From positions 186,001-250,000 of the forward strand of contig JAHDIF010000003.1 in assembly GCA_020630915.1 (NCBI GenBank): a stretch of DNA of 64,000 bases. The letters are read 5' to 3'. The position numbers and the translations under genes were made by a program. Below are positions 24,657 to 33,480 of the stretch, one piece after another (positions within the stretch are counted from its first letter, which is position 1; each line of letters starts with the position of its first letter). The DNA is from Dokdonia sp. GTDB taxonomy: Bacteria > Bacteroidota > Bacteroidia > Flavobacteriales > Flavobacteriaceae. The notes under the pieces are model-generated. The model was not told where the DNA came from, did no database searches, and saw only the letters and a program-made list of their open reading frames with translations.

Positions 24657-25688
24657 ATGAACGTATGTTTTATTATGTATCCTTGGGATACCATCAAGCC
24701 AGAAGATGATACCACATTAGCCTTAATACATGAGTGCGCAAAACGCAATCACGGTGTGGCTATTACTACACCTGCAAATCTTACTATAAGAGATAGCGAG
24801 ACTTTCGCATTTTGTAAGGCCATAAATAGAATGGAAAAGGTTCCTGCCACGCTTAAGTCTTTTCATAACAAGGCAATCCTTAGGGAGGAAATGTTGCCTC
24901 TAGCTGGATTTGACGTAATTATATTACGCAGTAATCCGCCGTTAGACATGATCATGCTTAACTTCTTAGATTCGGTAAAAGATGATGTATTTATAATGAA
25001 TAATGTAGATGGCATAAGAAGAGCAAATAACAAATTATATACTGCTGCCTTTGAAGATAATACGAGAGATTTTATACCACGAACTCATGTAACAAAGAAC
25101 AAGGACTACTTGATTAAAATGATTAAGGAATCTGATCAAGACAAGATGATATTAAAGCCTTTAAATGGTTTTGGGGGATCTGGTGTGATCCTTATTGAAA
25201 AGCGTGCTATGAGCAGTATTAGGTCACTTCTTGATTTTTATATAGACAATAAAGATGGTACTACTAACTATGTCATATTGCAAGATTATATACCAGGAGC
25301 TGATCAAGGTGATGTACGTATTTTAATTCTCAATGGAAAACCTATTGGGGCTATGAAACGAGTTCCTGGTGATGATGACCATCGTTCAAATGTTTCTGCA
25401 GGAGGAAGTGTACAAAAACACACCTTAACAAAGCAAGAAAAAGAATTATGTCGTCGTATAGGTCCTAAACTTGTGAAAGATGGTCTCTTCTTCGTGGGTA
25501 TTGATGTCATTAACGGTATGCTGGTTGAAGTAAATGTGATGAGTCCAGGAGGAATTACCTACATAAACCGTGTGTATAAGACAAAACTTCAAGAAAAAGT
25601 AATCAATTTTGTAGAAGATAAAGTAATTGAAAAAGTAAGTAGGCTTGAGCGCCGTGCAAAATTGCGTAAAACTGTAGAAGATGCTTAG
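24657..25688 (+). CDS. GshB-like ATP-grasp ligase
   Basis: The 343-aa protein has the ATP-grasp fold of glutathione synthetase: KMILKPLNGFGGSGVILIEK binds ATP, VILQDYIPGADQGDVRILIL with KRVPGDDDHRSNVSAGG gives the basic and glycine-rich substrate segments, and FFVGIDVINGMLVEVNVMSPG the magnesium-binding acidic residues. GshB joins gamma-glutamylcysteine and glycine. No gshA is in the window, and bshA shows a bacillithiol pathway, so this may ligate another carboxylate to an amine. It overlaps the next gene by 8 bases and belongs to a cluster with an FGase-like enzyme and a DUF1704 peptidase. Confidence 0.87.
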   Translation: MNVCFIMYPWDTIKPEDDTTLALIHECAKRNHGVAITTPANLTIRDSETFAFCKAINRMEKVPATLKSFHNKAILREEMLPLAGFDVIILRSNPPLDMIMLNFLDSVKDDVFIMNNVDGIRRANNKLYTAAFEDNTRDFIPRTHVTKNKDYLIKMIKESDQDKMILKPLNGFGGSGVILIEKRAMSSIRSLLDFYIDNKDGTTNYVILQDYIPGADQGDVRILILNGKPIGAMKRVPGDDDHRSNVSAGGSVQKHTLTKQEKELCRRIGPKLVKDGLFFVGIDVINGMLVEVNVMSPGGITYINRVYKTKLQEKVINFVEDKVIEKVSRLERRAKLRKTVEDA

Positions 25689-26532
25689 GTTATCTATTAA
25701 TGAAATAATTTCAAAAATAGAGCGTCAAGAATGTTTTGAAGCTGTATCTGAGGATTACTCCTTTACTCTTAAAATAGAGGAATATACTTATTTTTTATGT
25801 GGTGCCGTGCACGATGGACATCAGTTCAGAAAAGAATTGTGGGATAATTGCTTGCATACAGAATATGAACGCTGGTACGAAGAAGATCCCTGCACAAAAC
25901 AAATGGTGCAGACGATGCCTATGGTCATAGCTGGCTGTGATAGTAGATTTGAATACGATTTGAATCGAGCTCCAGAAAGCGCAATTTACGAGGATGCTTG
26001 GGGTAAAAAATTGTGGAAAGACTCACTTAACGAAACTTCTAAGGATAAAAGTTTGAATAAACATTATAATTTTTACAAGGTAGTTTCTGCTCTTATTTTT
26101 AAGATAAAATCAATATATGGAGCTGCTATAATCTATGATATGCACTCATACAACTGGAAGCGATGGGACAGACCTGTACCTGTTGTAAATCTTGGAACCG
26201 CAAATATAGATGGAGAGCGCTATACCGCTTTCGCGAAAGCGTGGTGCGAATCATTAGCTACCATAGAGTTGCCAAACGACATAGAAACCACCACAGCCAT
26301 AAATGACACCTTCCAAGGGAATGGATATTTCCTCAAGTATATCACTCAAAGTTTTGATAATGTATTAGTGCTCGCCACAGAATTTTCAAAAATTTATTGT
26401 GATGAATATAAGTATATCATATTTCCAGAAGTCGTTTTTGCCATTGAAGAGCAACTTAAATTAAAGATTAGAAATCATGCACTGGCATTTTATAACGACT
26501 ATATTCTTAAAAACAATTTGCTGCCTACCTAA
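25681..26532 (+). CDS. N-formylglutamate amidohydrolase family protein
   Basis: The 283-aa protein belongs to the FGase family of zinc hydrolases. Visible family features are CGAVHDGHQFRKELWDN in place of the usual PHSG loop and AAIIYDMHSYNWKRWDRPVPVVNLGTANIDG with the conserved Asp-x-His-Ser and LGT segments. FGase proper removes formate from N-formylglutamate in histidine breakdown, but no hut genes are nearby, so a related amide or peptide is more likely. ATG 25681 lies in the end of the ATP-grasp gene, implying coupled translation. The palindrome at 26227 gives TAFAKAWCES. Confidence 0.85.
   Translation: MLRLSINEIISKIERQECFEAVSEDYSFTLKIEEYTYFLCGAVHDGHQFRKELWDNCLHTEYERWYEEDPCTKQMVQTMPMVIAGCDSRFEYDLNRAPESAIYEDAWGKKLWKDSLNETSKDKSLNKHYNFYKVVSALIFKIKSIYGAAIIYDMHSYNWKRWDRPVPVVNLGTANIDGERYTAFAKAWCESLATIELPNDIETTTAINDTFQGNGYFLKYITQSFDNVLVLATEFSKIYCDEYKYIIFPEVVFAIEEQLKLKIRNHALAFYNDYILKNNLLPT
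26227..26240. repeat. 14-bp palindrome GCTTTCGCGAAAGC
   Basis: Exact copy inside the FGase-like gene, read as Ala-Phe-Ala-Lys-Ala. Confidence 0.95.
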
Positions 26533-26547
26533 GACTTATGAATTGCT

Positions 26548-26555
26548 TATTTTTG
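26548..26555 (+). promoter_or_regulatory. Putative internal promoter -7 element TATTTTTG, leaderless
   Basis: TATTTTTG matches TAnnTTTG and ends 6 bases before ATG 26562. The DUF1704 gene could therefore have its own leaderless transcript besides read-through. Confidence 0.4.
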
Positions 26556-26561
26556 TGATCT

Positions 26562-27719
26562 ATGTATTTTAAAGCGATAGACAAGAATGCTGCTCTCTTT
26601 GAAATTGATCAAAACCTGGATCGGTTAGTTCATAATATTGAGCTTCTTAATTACCTTAACCCTCTTAATATTGAACAAGAAAAGAGGCGTTTTTTTGCAT
26701 CTAAGTATACTGAAAATCCACAATTTAAGTATCGAAAGATTAAGTTTAGCCCCTTTAAATTACAAAGGCTGTTCTTTAACCAAAGATTAGAACGTATAGA
26801 GGATGAAGATATTCAGAAACTATATCGTGATATTATTTATGAATACTCAGGACTTATAGAGTGTATTGAAACTATAGGTAAAGGAAAAAAATTCTATTAC
26901 AATTCCCTCAAAGTTTTTGGTACCCCTAAAGAACGGGATGTTGAAAATGCAAGATTTATTTTACATTTTGCAGATGAAGAGGAAGGGACAAAAATGATTG
27001 ACCTCTATACTGCAAATGAGGCGCAAGCTTTTTTTGAAGATTTTGGAGAGAGGTATGATTTTGAATTTAATATAAAACAGAGCACCAACATTTCTGCAGC
27101 TGCGATGGTGCTTAATGCAACAAATACTTTGCTGCTTAAAAAGAATACTAAGTTTTCAGAAAATCAACTTAAGGTACTCGCAAATCATGAGATTGGGGTT
27201 CATCTTGTCACAACCCATAATGGCAAATCTCAACCGCTTAAAATTTTTTCTAATGGTTTTGTAAATAATACAGAAACCCAAGAAGGGTTGGCTGTTCTGA
27301 GTGAGTATATGAGTGGTAATCTAACGCTTACGCGCATGAAGGAACTGGCTCATCGTGTTATTGCGGCAGATAGTCTTATAAAAGGATATAGCTTTTCTGA
27401 TACGTTTGACCTTCTCTTTAATCAATACAAAGTAAACAAGGATAAAGCTTGGCAAATTACACTAAGAGTACATAGAGGTGGAGGGTTTACCAAAGATTTT
27501 TTATACTTGACTGGCCTTAAAAAGGTGTATGATTATTATCAAAAAAATAATGACTTATCATTATTACTTACTGGAAAAGTAACTTTAGAAAGTTTATCAA
27601 TTATAAATAAATTGTTAGACAAGGGACTTGCCATACCTAGTTTACATATGACGGATTCATATTTTACTAATTTGAATACAAATTCAAAACTAGATTTTAT
27701 CCTTAAAAACCTTAAGTAA
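26562..27719 (+). CDS. QEGLA-motif (DUF1704/TIGR02421) putative zinc metallocarboxypeptidase
   Basis: The 385-aa protein is of the flavohemoglobin expression-modulating QEGLA motif family. It has His209-Glu210-xxx-His214 (NHEIGVHLVTTHNGK) and Gln240-Glu241-Gly-Leu-Ala (NTETQEGLAVLSEYMSG). In the same domain family, the eukaryotic MATCAP enzymes use an HExxxH plus downstream Glu to bind zinc and remove the C-terminal Tyr of tubulin, so a carboxypeptidase role is likely. The gene follows the FGase-like gene by 29 bases. The protein is predicted cytoplasmic, without signal peptide. The substrate is unknown. Confidence 0.87.
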   Translation: MYFKAIDKNAALFEIDQNLDRLVHNIELLNYLNPLNIEQEKRRFFASKYTENPQFKYRKIKFSPFKLQRLFFNQRLERIEDEDIQKLYRDIIYEYSGLIECIETIGKGKKFYYNSLKVFGTPKERDVENARFILHFADEEEGTKMIDLYTANEAQAFFEDFGERYDFEFNIKQSTNISAAAMVLNATNTLLLKKNTKFSENQLKVLANHEIGVHLVTTHNGKSQPLKIFSNGFVNNTETQEGLAVLSEYMSGNLTLTRMKELAHRVIAADSLIKGYSFSDTFDLLFNQYKVNKDKAWQITLRVHRGGGFTKDFLYLTGLKKVYDYYQKNNDLSLLLTGKVTLESLSIINKLLDKGLAIPSLHMTDSYFTNLNTNSKLDFILKNLK

Positions 27720-27914
27720 GTAATAAGAACACAACTGCAATTGGTATAGTATACCTTAGAAAATTGACACCTTGGTTTGTGGTTTGAAATCCAACTCATT
27801 TTATGAAGTCATTACTCTACTATTTTTAAACTAGTGGTTATCAAATAGCGCTGTTTCACAAGAAAGCCCGAGGACATCTCATATATTAATCCTGATGTAA
27901 TTAGTCCCAATTAA

Positions 27915-27950
27915 AAAGCTTCGGTACCGTTGAGTGAATACCGAAGCTTT
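27915..27950 (-). terminator. Terminator of the fasciclin gene
   Basis: AAAGCTTCGGTA (27915-27926) pairs perfectly with TACCGAAGCTTT (27939-27950) around a 12-base loop. On the minus strand it is followed by TT and A-rich sequence, fitting the fasciclin transcript. The rest of the gap 27720-28003 shows nothing recognisable. Confidence 0.8.
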
Positions 27951-28003
27951 CAATAAGTACTAGATAAAGGGGGACTAGTACATACCATTAAATAATAATA
28001 TCA

Positions 28004-29407
28004 CTATAAATCACGGATTACACGGCTAACGGCGTGTATAACTCCATTACTAGCTTGAACATCTGTTACTATAATTGGATTTGCATCTCCATCTGGATCG
28101 ATAACTGCAGCGGGATCAGCCTGTATTATAATATCTGTTCCTCCTAATGTTTCTACACTTGCACCATCTAGACCAGGAAGCGCACTGGCTCTTACATTTG
28201 CTCCTGCAACCACGTGTAATTCTAGTGTTGCGGCTAAAGTGGCTACTGGTATTTCAGATAATTCTGTTAAGCCTAAATCGGTTAAAAGAGCGTCGAAAGC
28301 ACTGTTAATAGGCGCAAAAACTGTAAAAGGAGCTGGACTTGTTCCGTTAGGTGTTTGTAAAGCAGCTACGTACCCAAATGAAGGGTCTGCCGTAAGACCA
28401 GCAACTAATGATGTAAAATTAGGATCTGCTGTCGCAAAAGTTGTTATGTCAGGTAGACCTATAACAGTATCTACAACATGTACAACTCCATTAACGGCTA
28501 CAATATCAGCAATAGCTACATTAGAAACTCCATTAAGAGTTACTCCATTATCTGTATTAATGTACATGCTTATTGGAGACATCGCCTCTCCATTAAAAGT
28601 AGCAGCCGTACTCACATAACTATTAGAGAGCCCTGTTGATAGCGCTACAGCTCCTGGAACTACGTGGTTAGAAAGCACCTGTGCTAAAACATCATTGTCA
28701 ATATCGTCTAAAGACGCTCCATCTAAGAATGTTGTAAATGCATCATTGGTAGGTGCAAACACAGTAAAATCTTGCTCTGTATCACTCAATAGAGTCGTAA
28801 ATGTTGTATTACCTTCATCTGTTAAAGCAGCTACAAGAGAAGTAAGAGCAGGATTAGTGGTTGCAAAAGTTGCTATGGTAGGCAATGCAATAACACTATC
28901 TACAGCGTGTATCACCCCATTATCAGTTGTGATATCTGCAGTGGTAACAGTTGATTGCCCATTAATAACTACACCAGAAGTAACATCTATATACATATCT
29001 AGATTAGCACCAGTAGACAACTCTGTGGCTAGATTTTTAACATAACCTGTCGAGAGTATATCAGAAGTTACCGCCACATTTAAAACATGATTTAAAAGTA
29101 GTTGAGTTAATACATCATTATCAACATCGGCTAATGCAGTTCCTCCAAGAAAAGCGTCAAACGCGGCATTATTTGGAGCAAAAACAGTAAATGTTCCGTT
29201 GCCTGCTAGGGTGGCATCAAGTCCAGTTTGTTGTAGCGCTGCTAATAGTGAACTGTAATCCTCGTTGTTAGACACAAAATCTGCGATGGTGTTAGACTCA
29301 CCATTGTCAATAATATTTCCATTGTCATCATCGTCTGCACAAGAAACAAACCCTATAAGCGTTATAGCAAAGATTGCTATTTTCGTAAAGTTTAATAAAT
29401 TTTTCAT
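28004..29407 (-). CDS. Lipoprotein with three fasciclin (FAS1) domains
   Basis: The 467-aa protein has a lipobox signal peptide (IAIFAITLIGFVSC, then DDDDNGN) and three FAS1 repeats at about residues 40-175, 177-320 and 322-467. Each has the H1 motif (GTFTVFAPNNAAFDAF, DFTVFAPTNDAFTTF, PFTVFAPINSAFDAL) and the H2 motif ending in NGVIHAVDSVI, NGVVHVVDTVI and NGVIHAVSRVI. FAS1 domains mediate adhesion at the cell surface. A TAATTTTG promoter element precedes it and a hairpin terminator follows, so it is a monocistronic gene. An aspartate-rich tether after the lipid Cys suits surface exposure. Confidence 0.93.
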   Translation of the reverse strand: MKNLLNFTKIAIFAITLIGFVSCADDDDNGNIIDNGESNTIADFVSNNEDYSSLLAALQQTGLDATLAGNGTFTVFAPNNAAFDAFLGGTALADVDNDVLTQLLLNHVLNVAVTSDILSTGYVKNLATELSTGANLDMYIDVTSGVVINGQSTVTTADITTDNGVIHAVDSVIALPTIATFATTNPALTSLVAALTDEGNTTFTTLLSDTEQDFTVFAPTNDAFTTFLDGASLDDIDNDVLAQVLSNHVVPGAVALSTGLSNSYVSTAATFNGEAMSPISMYINTDNGVTLNGVSNVAIADIVAVNGVVHVVDTVIGLPDITTFATADPNFTSLVAGLTADPSFGYVAALQTPNGTSPAPFTVFAPINSAFDALLTDLGLTELSEIPVATLAATLELHVVAGANVRASALPGLDGASVETLGGTDIIIQADPAAVIDPDGDANPIIVTDVQASNGVIHAVSRVIRDL

Positions 29408-29435
29408 ATGGTAGTTTTTTTTTATTATACAAGAA

Positions 29436-29443
29436 CAAAATTA
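29436..29443 (-). promoter_or_regulatory. Putative promoter -7 element TAATTTTG for fasciclin gene
   Basis: TAATTTTG on the minus strand, 28 bases upstream of the ATG at 29407, matches TAnnTTTG. Confidence 0.45.
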
Positions 29444-29481
29444 AAAGCTTTCTTACTAAAATTGTTTAAAATAAAGTTAAA

Positions 29482-30177
29482 ATGATTAAACAAAAATTAA
29501 TTTTTATCTTTTTGATTATCATTTTTCAAAATGATACTTCTGCGCAAATTGTTAATAAATATGATTCTCAGGGCTTGCGACACGGCTTGTGGCAAAAATT
29601 TTATGAGGGCACCAAACAATTACGATATTCAGGCACATTTGATCATGGTAAAGAAATAGGTTCTTTTAAGTTTTACGATAAAAGTGGAGGGCATCCTACC
29701 GCTGTTAAAACATATACGTCTGGAAGTGATCTTTTGGATGTATCATTTTATACAAAATCTGGAAATTTGATAAGTAAGGGCTTTCTTAAAAACAGGAATA
29801 AATATGGAGAGTGGTTATATTATCATCAGGATGGGACCACTCTAATGACAAAGGAGTCCTATGTAGATAATAAGCTTACTGGTATGCGTATTGTTTATTT
29901 TCAAAATGGACAAAAAGCACAAGAAACACAATATAAAAATGGAGTTAAAGAAGGTAAAGAAACATTTTATAATGAAAAGGGTATAGTCCTTAAGGAGTTC
30001 TTGTATGTTAATGACATGCTCGAGGGCCTCGCAAAATTATATGATTATGATGGTACCATATCTAAAGAAGGTTCCTATAAATCTAATCGAAAACATGGTG
30101 TTTGGAAATATTATAATAATGGTAAAGTGAATAAAACCATTACGTTTCCTCAAAATAAAATAGGAGTTTCAAATTAA
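29482..30177 (+). CDS. Exported MORN-repeat protein (YwqK-like)
   Basis: The 231-aa protein has a signal peptide (LIFIFLIIIFQNDTSAQ) and at least six MORN-type repeats of about 23 residues, for example GLRHGLWQKFYEGTKQLRYSG, NKYGEWLYYHQDGTTLM, GVKEGKETFYNEKGIV and RKHGVWKYYNNGKVN. Such proteins are often annotated as YwqK family antitoxins, but no toxin gene lies nearby and the protein is exported, so that label should not be read as function. MORN sheets bind lipids or proteins. It stands alone with a 486-bp gap behind it. Confidence 0.85.
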   Translation: MIKQKLIFIFLIIIFQNDTSAQIVNKYDSQGLRHGLWQKFYEGTKQLRYSGTFDHGKEIGSFKFYDKSGGHPTAVKTYTSGSDLLDVSFYTKSGNLISKGFLKNRNKYGEWLYYHQDGTTLMTKESYVDNKLTGMRIVYFQNGQKAQETQYKNGVKEGKETFYNEKGIVLKEFLYVNDMLEGLAKLYDYDGTISKEGSYKSNRKHGVWKYYNNGKVNKTITFPQNKIGVSN

Positions 30178-30389
30178 TCAAGTATTTGCAAAGCATCCCC
30201 AAAAAAGACTAGCATAAATTTACTCGGTATAGGTAAGACAGAAGGCTTTTATAGATCATTAGATGCATTGGAGTACTCTTTTATAATTTTTATCGGGCTA
30301 TTCGTAGCTTGTATCTAAGCTCTAATAATTAGATGATCATATATTAATAATTCCTACGTAATATTTCTTTAGAGTCACAGAAATTCCTT

Positions 30390-30551
30390 TTATAATTTAA
30401 TATCAAATCCTTTTGAACGAAGTAGATTGGGTGCTTCTATATTATAATGGTAATGGTCTAAATAATTAATCTCATTGATAAGAATTCTAAGAGATATAAT
30501 TTGAGACAAACTAAACGCGGGAAGAATGAACTGTAAAAAGAAAGACATCAT
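30390..30551 (-). CDS. Possible small ORF, 53 aa
   Basis: An ATG-ATG start at 30551/30548 opens 53 codons to TAA. The peptide begins MMSFFLQFILPAFSLSQIIS, a hydrophobic segment, and ends in a mixed, protein-like tail with LDHYHYNIEAPNLL and KGFDIKL. It may be a small membrane peptide, the relic of a larger gene, or chance. I know of no family. Confidence 0.3.
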   Translation of the reverse strand: MMSFFLQFILPAFSLSQIISLRILINEINYLDHYHYNIEAPNLLRSKGFDIKL

Positions 30552-30623
30552 AGCTTAATAAAAAGATAGAATTACGTCATTGCGTATCCTTCTCTTTTAA
30601 ACTTAAGAGCATAATAAATTCCG

Positions 30624-30631
30624 TAATTTTG
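30624..30631 (+). promoter_or_regulatory. Putative promoter -7 element TAATTTTG for mnmA
   Basis: TAATTTTG matches TAnnTTTG, 32 bases upstream of ATG 30664. No -33 TTTG at normal spacing is evident. Confidence 0.45.
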
Positions 30632-30663
30632 CTGTGTCTTTTACGACTTAAAAATAAAAAGAA

Positions 30664-31857
30664 ATGGAAACTGTTGTAGTTGGTCTTAGTGGAGGGGTAG
30701 ATAGTAGTGTAACTGCTTATTTACTTAAAGAGCAAGGGTATAATGTGGTTGGGCTTTTTATGAAGAATTGGCACGATGATTCTGTCACTATTTCAGATGA
30801 ATGTCCTTGGTTAGACGACAGTAATGATGCGATGCTGGTAGCCGAAAAATTGGGCATCCCATTTCAAACAGTAGATTTAAGTGAGGAGTATAGAGAACGT
30901 ATAGTGAACTATATGTTTAGAGAGTATGAGATGGGGCGCACTCCTAATCCAGATGTTTTATGTAATAGAGAAATAAAATTTGATGTTTTCTTAAAGATAG
31001 CACTTTCTCTTGGTGCAGATTATGTAGCAACGGGTCACTATTGTCAGAAAAGAACCACTTTAATACATAATGAGGAAATACATCAACTCATTGCTGGTGC
31101 AGATAAGAATAAGGATCAATCCTATTTTTTGTGTCAATTGTCGCAGGAACAATTGGCCAAAACATTATTTCCAATAGGTCATTTACAAAAATCAGAGGTG
31201 CGCGATCTTGCTTTACAACAAGAGTTAGTTACTGCAGGAAAGAAAGACTCTCAAGGACTGTGTTTTATAGGTAAGGTGAGACTCCCAGATTTTCTACAGC
31301 AACAATTAAAACCCAAAGAAGGTGTAATAGTGGAAATTCCCGAGGGAACCACTATTTTGGTAGAAGATGCTGAACAGACTAGTAATGCTTTCGCGAAAGC
31401 AGACTTACCCAAACTCGTATCAAAAACATCCTATAAAATTACCGATGGTAAGATTGTAGGAAAACATCAAGGTGCACACTTTTTTACCAAAGGACAGCGC
31501 AAAGGTTTAGGTGTGGGAGGTACGGTAGAACCTTTATTTGTTATAGACACTGATGTAAAAGAAAACGTAATTTATACTGGGCAAGGTAAAAATCACCCTG
31601 GACTATATCGTAAAGGGCTTTTTGTAAAAAAAGAAGAGATCCATTGGATTAGGGAAGATCTTGCGCTTGAGGTAGATCAAAATATGGAAGTACAAGCCCG
31701 CATTAGATATAGACAAGCATTAGAAAAAGCTACTTTATATAGGGTAGATGAAGGATTGTATGTGATTTTTGACACTGTACAAGCCGCTATCGCAGAAGGG
31801 CAATTTGTTGCTTGGTACCAAGGCGATCAATGTTTGGGGTCTGGTGTTATTTCGTAA
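30664..31857 (+). CDS. mnmA: tRNA-specific 2-thiouridylase MnmA
   Basis: MnmA thiolates U34 of Lys, Glu and Gln tRNAs. The 397-aa protein has the PP-loop GLSGGVDSS at residues 7-15, the catalytic pair Cys100 ([12 protein letters not shown]) and Cys200 ([11 protein letters not shown]), and the [17 protein letters not shown] segment of the central domain. Between residues about 225 and 255 there is an extra stretch ([20 protein letters not shown]) in which the 14-bp palindrome at 31387 encodes AFAKA. The gene starts a rightward group with the subtilase (15 bases apart), nitronate monooxygenase and VOC genes. Confidence 0.96.
   Translation: METVVVGLSGGVDSSVTAYLLKEQGYNVVGLFMKNWHDDSVTISDECPWLDDSNDAMLVAEKLGIPFQTVDLSEEYRERIVNYMFREYEMGRTPNPDVLCNREIKFDVFLKIALSLGADYVATGHYCQKRTTLIHNEEIHQLIAGADKNKDQSYFLCQLSQEQLAKTLFPIGHLQKSEVRDLALQQELVTAGKKDSQGLCFIGKVRLPDFLQQQLKPKEGVIVEIPEGTTILVEDAEQTSNAFAKADLPKLVSKTSYKITDGKIVGKHQGAHFFTKGQRKGLGVGGTVEPLFVIDTDVKENVIYTGQGKNHPGLYRKGLFVKKEEIHWIREDLALEVDQNMEVQARIRYRQALEKATLYRVDEGLYVIFDTVQAAIAEGQFVAWYQGDQCLGSGVIS
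31387..31400. repeat. 14-bp palindrome GCTTTCGCGAAAGC
   Basis: Exact copy inside mnmA, in a variable loop, read as Ala-Phe-Ala-Lys-Ala. Confidence 0.95.
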
Positions 31858-31872
31858 CTTGATAAAAAAACT

Positions 31873-33480
31873 ATGGATCGTTTATTTCTGACTATTTTTC
31901 TGGTAATGAGTAGCCTCTTATCTTGGTCCCAACAAGATGCTTGGGTCTATTTTACAGACAAAGAAGATGTTGCAGCAAGTATTGCTAATCCCATAACCAT
32001 TCTAACTCAAGACGCAATTGATAGAAAGATGTTGCATAATACACCTATAGATGATCGAGACGTCCCTGTAAATGAAAATTACATATCACAAGTTAAAAAT
32101 GAAACAGGCATTACTGTTATGGCAAAGTCTAAATGGTTTAATTGTGTTCACGTAAGAGGTTCTGAAGAAGATATAAATGAGTTAACATCTTTAAATTTTG
32201 TATCGAGTATTGAATTTGCAGATGATAGTCTAACTAGAACTAGCGATGGATTTGCTTTTGAGAAACAAGATCCAAAAGAACAGCAACAGCGTGTAGATTA
32301 TAACTACGGAGCGACAGACAATCAAGTAACCATGTTAGGTGTTGATTTTTTACATCAGCAAGATTATGTAGGAGAAGATATGGTTGTTGCTGTTTTAGAC
32401 TCTGGTTTTCCAGGAGTTAATATTAATGGAGGTTTTAATGATTTACAACTTACAGGTAGATTGGGCAATGGTTACGATTTTGTTGATAGGGAAGATAATG
32501 AGTTTGCCTTCGCAAGCAGTAGCCACGGTACGAGGGTTGCCAGTGATATCGTAGGGTTTATAGAAAATCAATTTGTAGGCACTGCTCCTCAAGTGACATT
32601 ATACTGTTTTAGGACAGAAGATGTTTTTAGTGAAAATCCTGTGGAAGAGTCTTACTGGGTAGAAGCCGCAGAGCGTGCAGATAGTTTAGGAGTAGATATT
32701 ATAAATACTTCTCTAGGTTATAGAACCTTTGATAACCCAGCATATGATTATACCTATGCAGACATGAATGGTGAAACAGCTTTTATCTCTCGCGGAGCCA
32801 CGCAGGCTTTTGAAAAAGGAATGCTTCTTGTCACTAGCGCAGGGAATTCTGGCACAGGTATGATTAGTGCCCCAGCAGATTCTCCAGGTGTTCTTACCGT
32901 TGGTGCTGTAGATAGCGATGGTAATTATGCGGGTTTTAGTAGTATAGGACCTTCTAGTGATGGACGTGTTAAGCCGGATGTGATGGCAAAGGGTGCGAGT
33001 AGTGCTGTGATAGATCAAAATAATACTATTACAACAAGTAGTGGTACCAGTTTTAGTTCTCCCATTATTGCTGGTGCAGTAGCGAGCTTATGGCAAGCAT
33101 TTCCTCAGAGAACAAACGCTCAGATAATGCAAGTGGTTAGAGAGGCTGCACACCTATATCCTAACAACACGCCGCAAATGAGTTATGGTATTCCAGATTT
33201 TTCTGAGGCATTAAGCTTGTTGGGTGCAGATGATAGCGCTTTCGCGAAAGCGTATACCATAGCACCAAACCCCGCTACAGACACTATTGAAATTAACTTT
33301 AGTACGAACGACGGAAATATGGAGATATCCATTTTTGATATGCTTGGTAAAAAAGTTCTAGATGTACAACTAGAGAATACCTCTACCACTTTAGATGTGA
33401 GTAACTTACAAAATGGTGTCTATGTTGTAAAAATTTGTAAAGGAGGAACCACTTTATCTCAGAAATTGATTGTAAACTAA
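31873..33480 (+). CDS. Subtilisin-like serine peptidase (S8) with type IX secretion sorting domain
   Basis: The 535-aa exported protease has a signal peptide (IFLVMSSLLSWSQ), a pro-region to about residue 150, and a subtilase domain with the triad Asp176 (VVAVLDSGFPG), His218 (SSSHGTRVAS) and Ser393 (GTSFSSPIIAG), with oxyanion Asn325 (TSAGNSGTG). The last 75 residues form a type A T9SS C-terminal domain: IAPNPATDTIEINF, ISIFDMLGKKVLDVQL, LQNGVYVVKI. The palindrome at 33238 encodes AFAKA exactly at the linker between the two domains. It is secreted to the surface or medium, probably for protein degradation. Confidence 0.95.
   Translation: MDRLFLTIFLVMSSLLSWSQQDAWVYFTDKEDVAASIANPITILTQDAIDRKMLHNTPIDDRDVPVNENYISQVKNETGITVMAKSKWFNCVHVRGSEEDINELTSLNFVSSIEFADDSLTRTSDGFAFEKQDPKEQQQRVDYNYGATDNQVTMLGVDFLHQQDYVGEDMVVAVLDSGFPGVNINGGFNDLQLTGRLGNGYDFVDREDNEFAFASSSHGTRVASDIVGFIENQFVGTAPQVTLYCFRTEDVFSENPVEESYWVEAAERADSLGVDIINTSLGYRTFDNPAYDYTYADMNGETAFISRGATQAFEKGMLLVTSAGNSGTGMISAPADSPGVLTVGAVDSDGNYAGFSSIGPSSDGRVKPDVMAKGASSAVIDQNNTITTSSGTSFSSPIIAGAVASLWQAFPQRTNAQIMQVVREAAHLYPNNTPQMSYGIPDFSEALSLLGADDSAFAKAYTIAPNPATDTIEINFSTNDGNMEISIFDMLGKKVLDVQLENTSTTLDVSNLQNGVYVVKICKGGTTLSQKLIVN
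33238..33251. repeat. 14-bp palindrome GCTTTCGCGAAAGC
   Basis: Exact copy at the linker between the subtilase and T9SS domains, read as Ala-Phe-Ala-Lys-Ala. Confidence 0.95.

Larger units (their letters stand above)
30178..30663. other. 486-bp gap: one possible small ORF and the mnmA promoter
   Basis: The gap between the MORN gene and mnmA is AT-rich with stop codons in all frames except a 53-codon frame on the minus strand (30390-30551) and a promoter-like TAATTTTG at 30624. I see no tRNA, no clear hairpin and no remnant I can name. Confidence 0.6.

Noticed and set aside
28239-29045. Long open frames on the plus strand opposite the fasciclin gene
   Set aside because: They mirror the repetitive codon pattern of the real minus-strand gene, have no start context and resemble no protein.
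29482-30177. Reading the MORN-repeat gene as an antitoxin of a toxin-antitoxin pair
   Set aside because: The product is exported and no toxin-like gene is adjacent; the YwqK label is only a family name.
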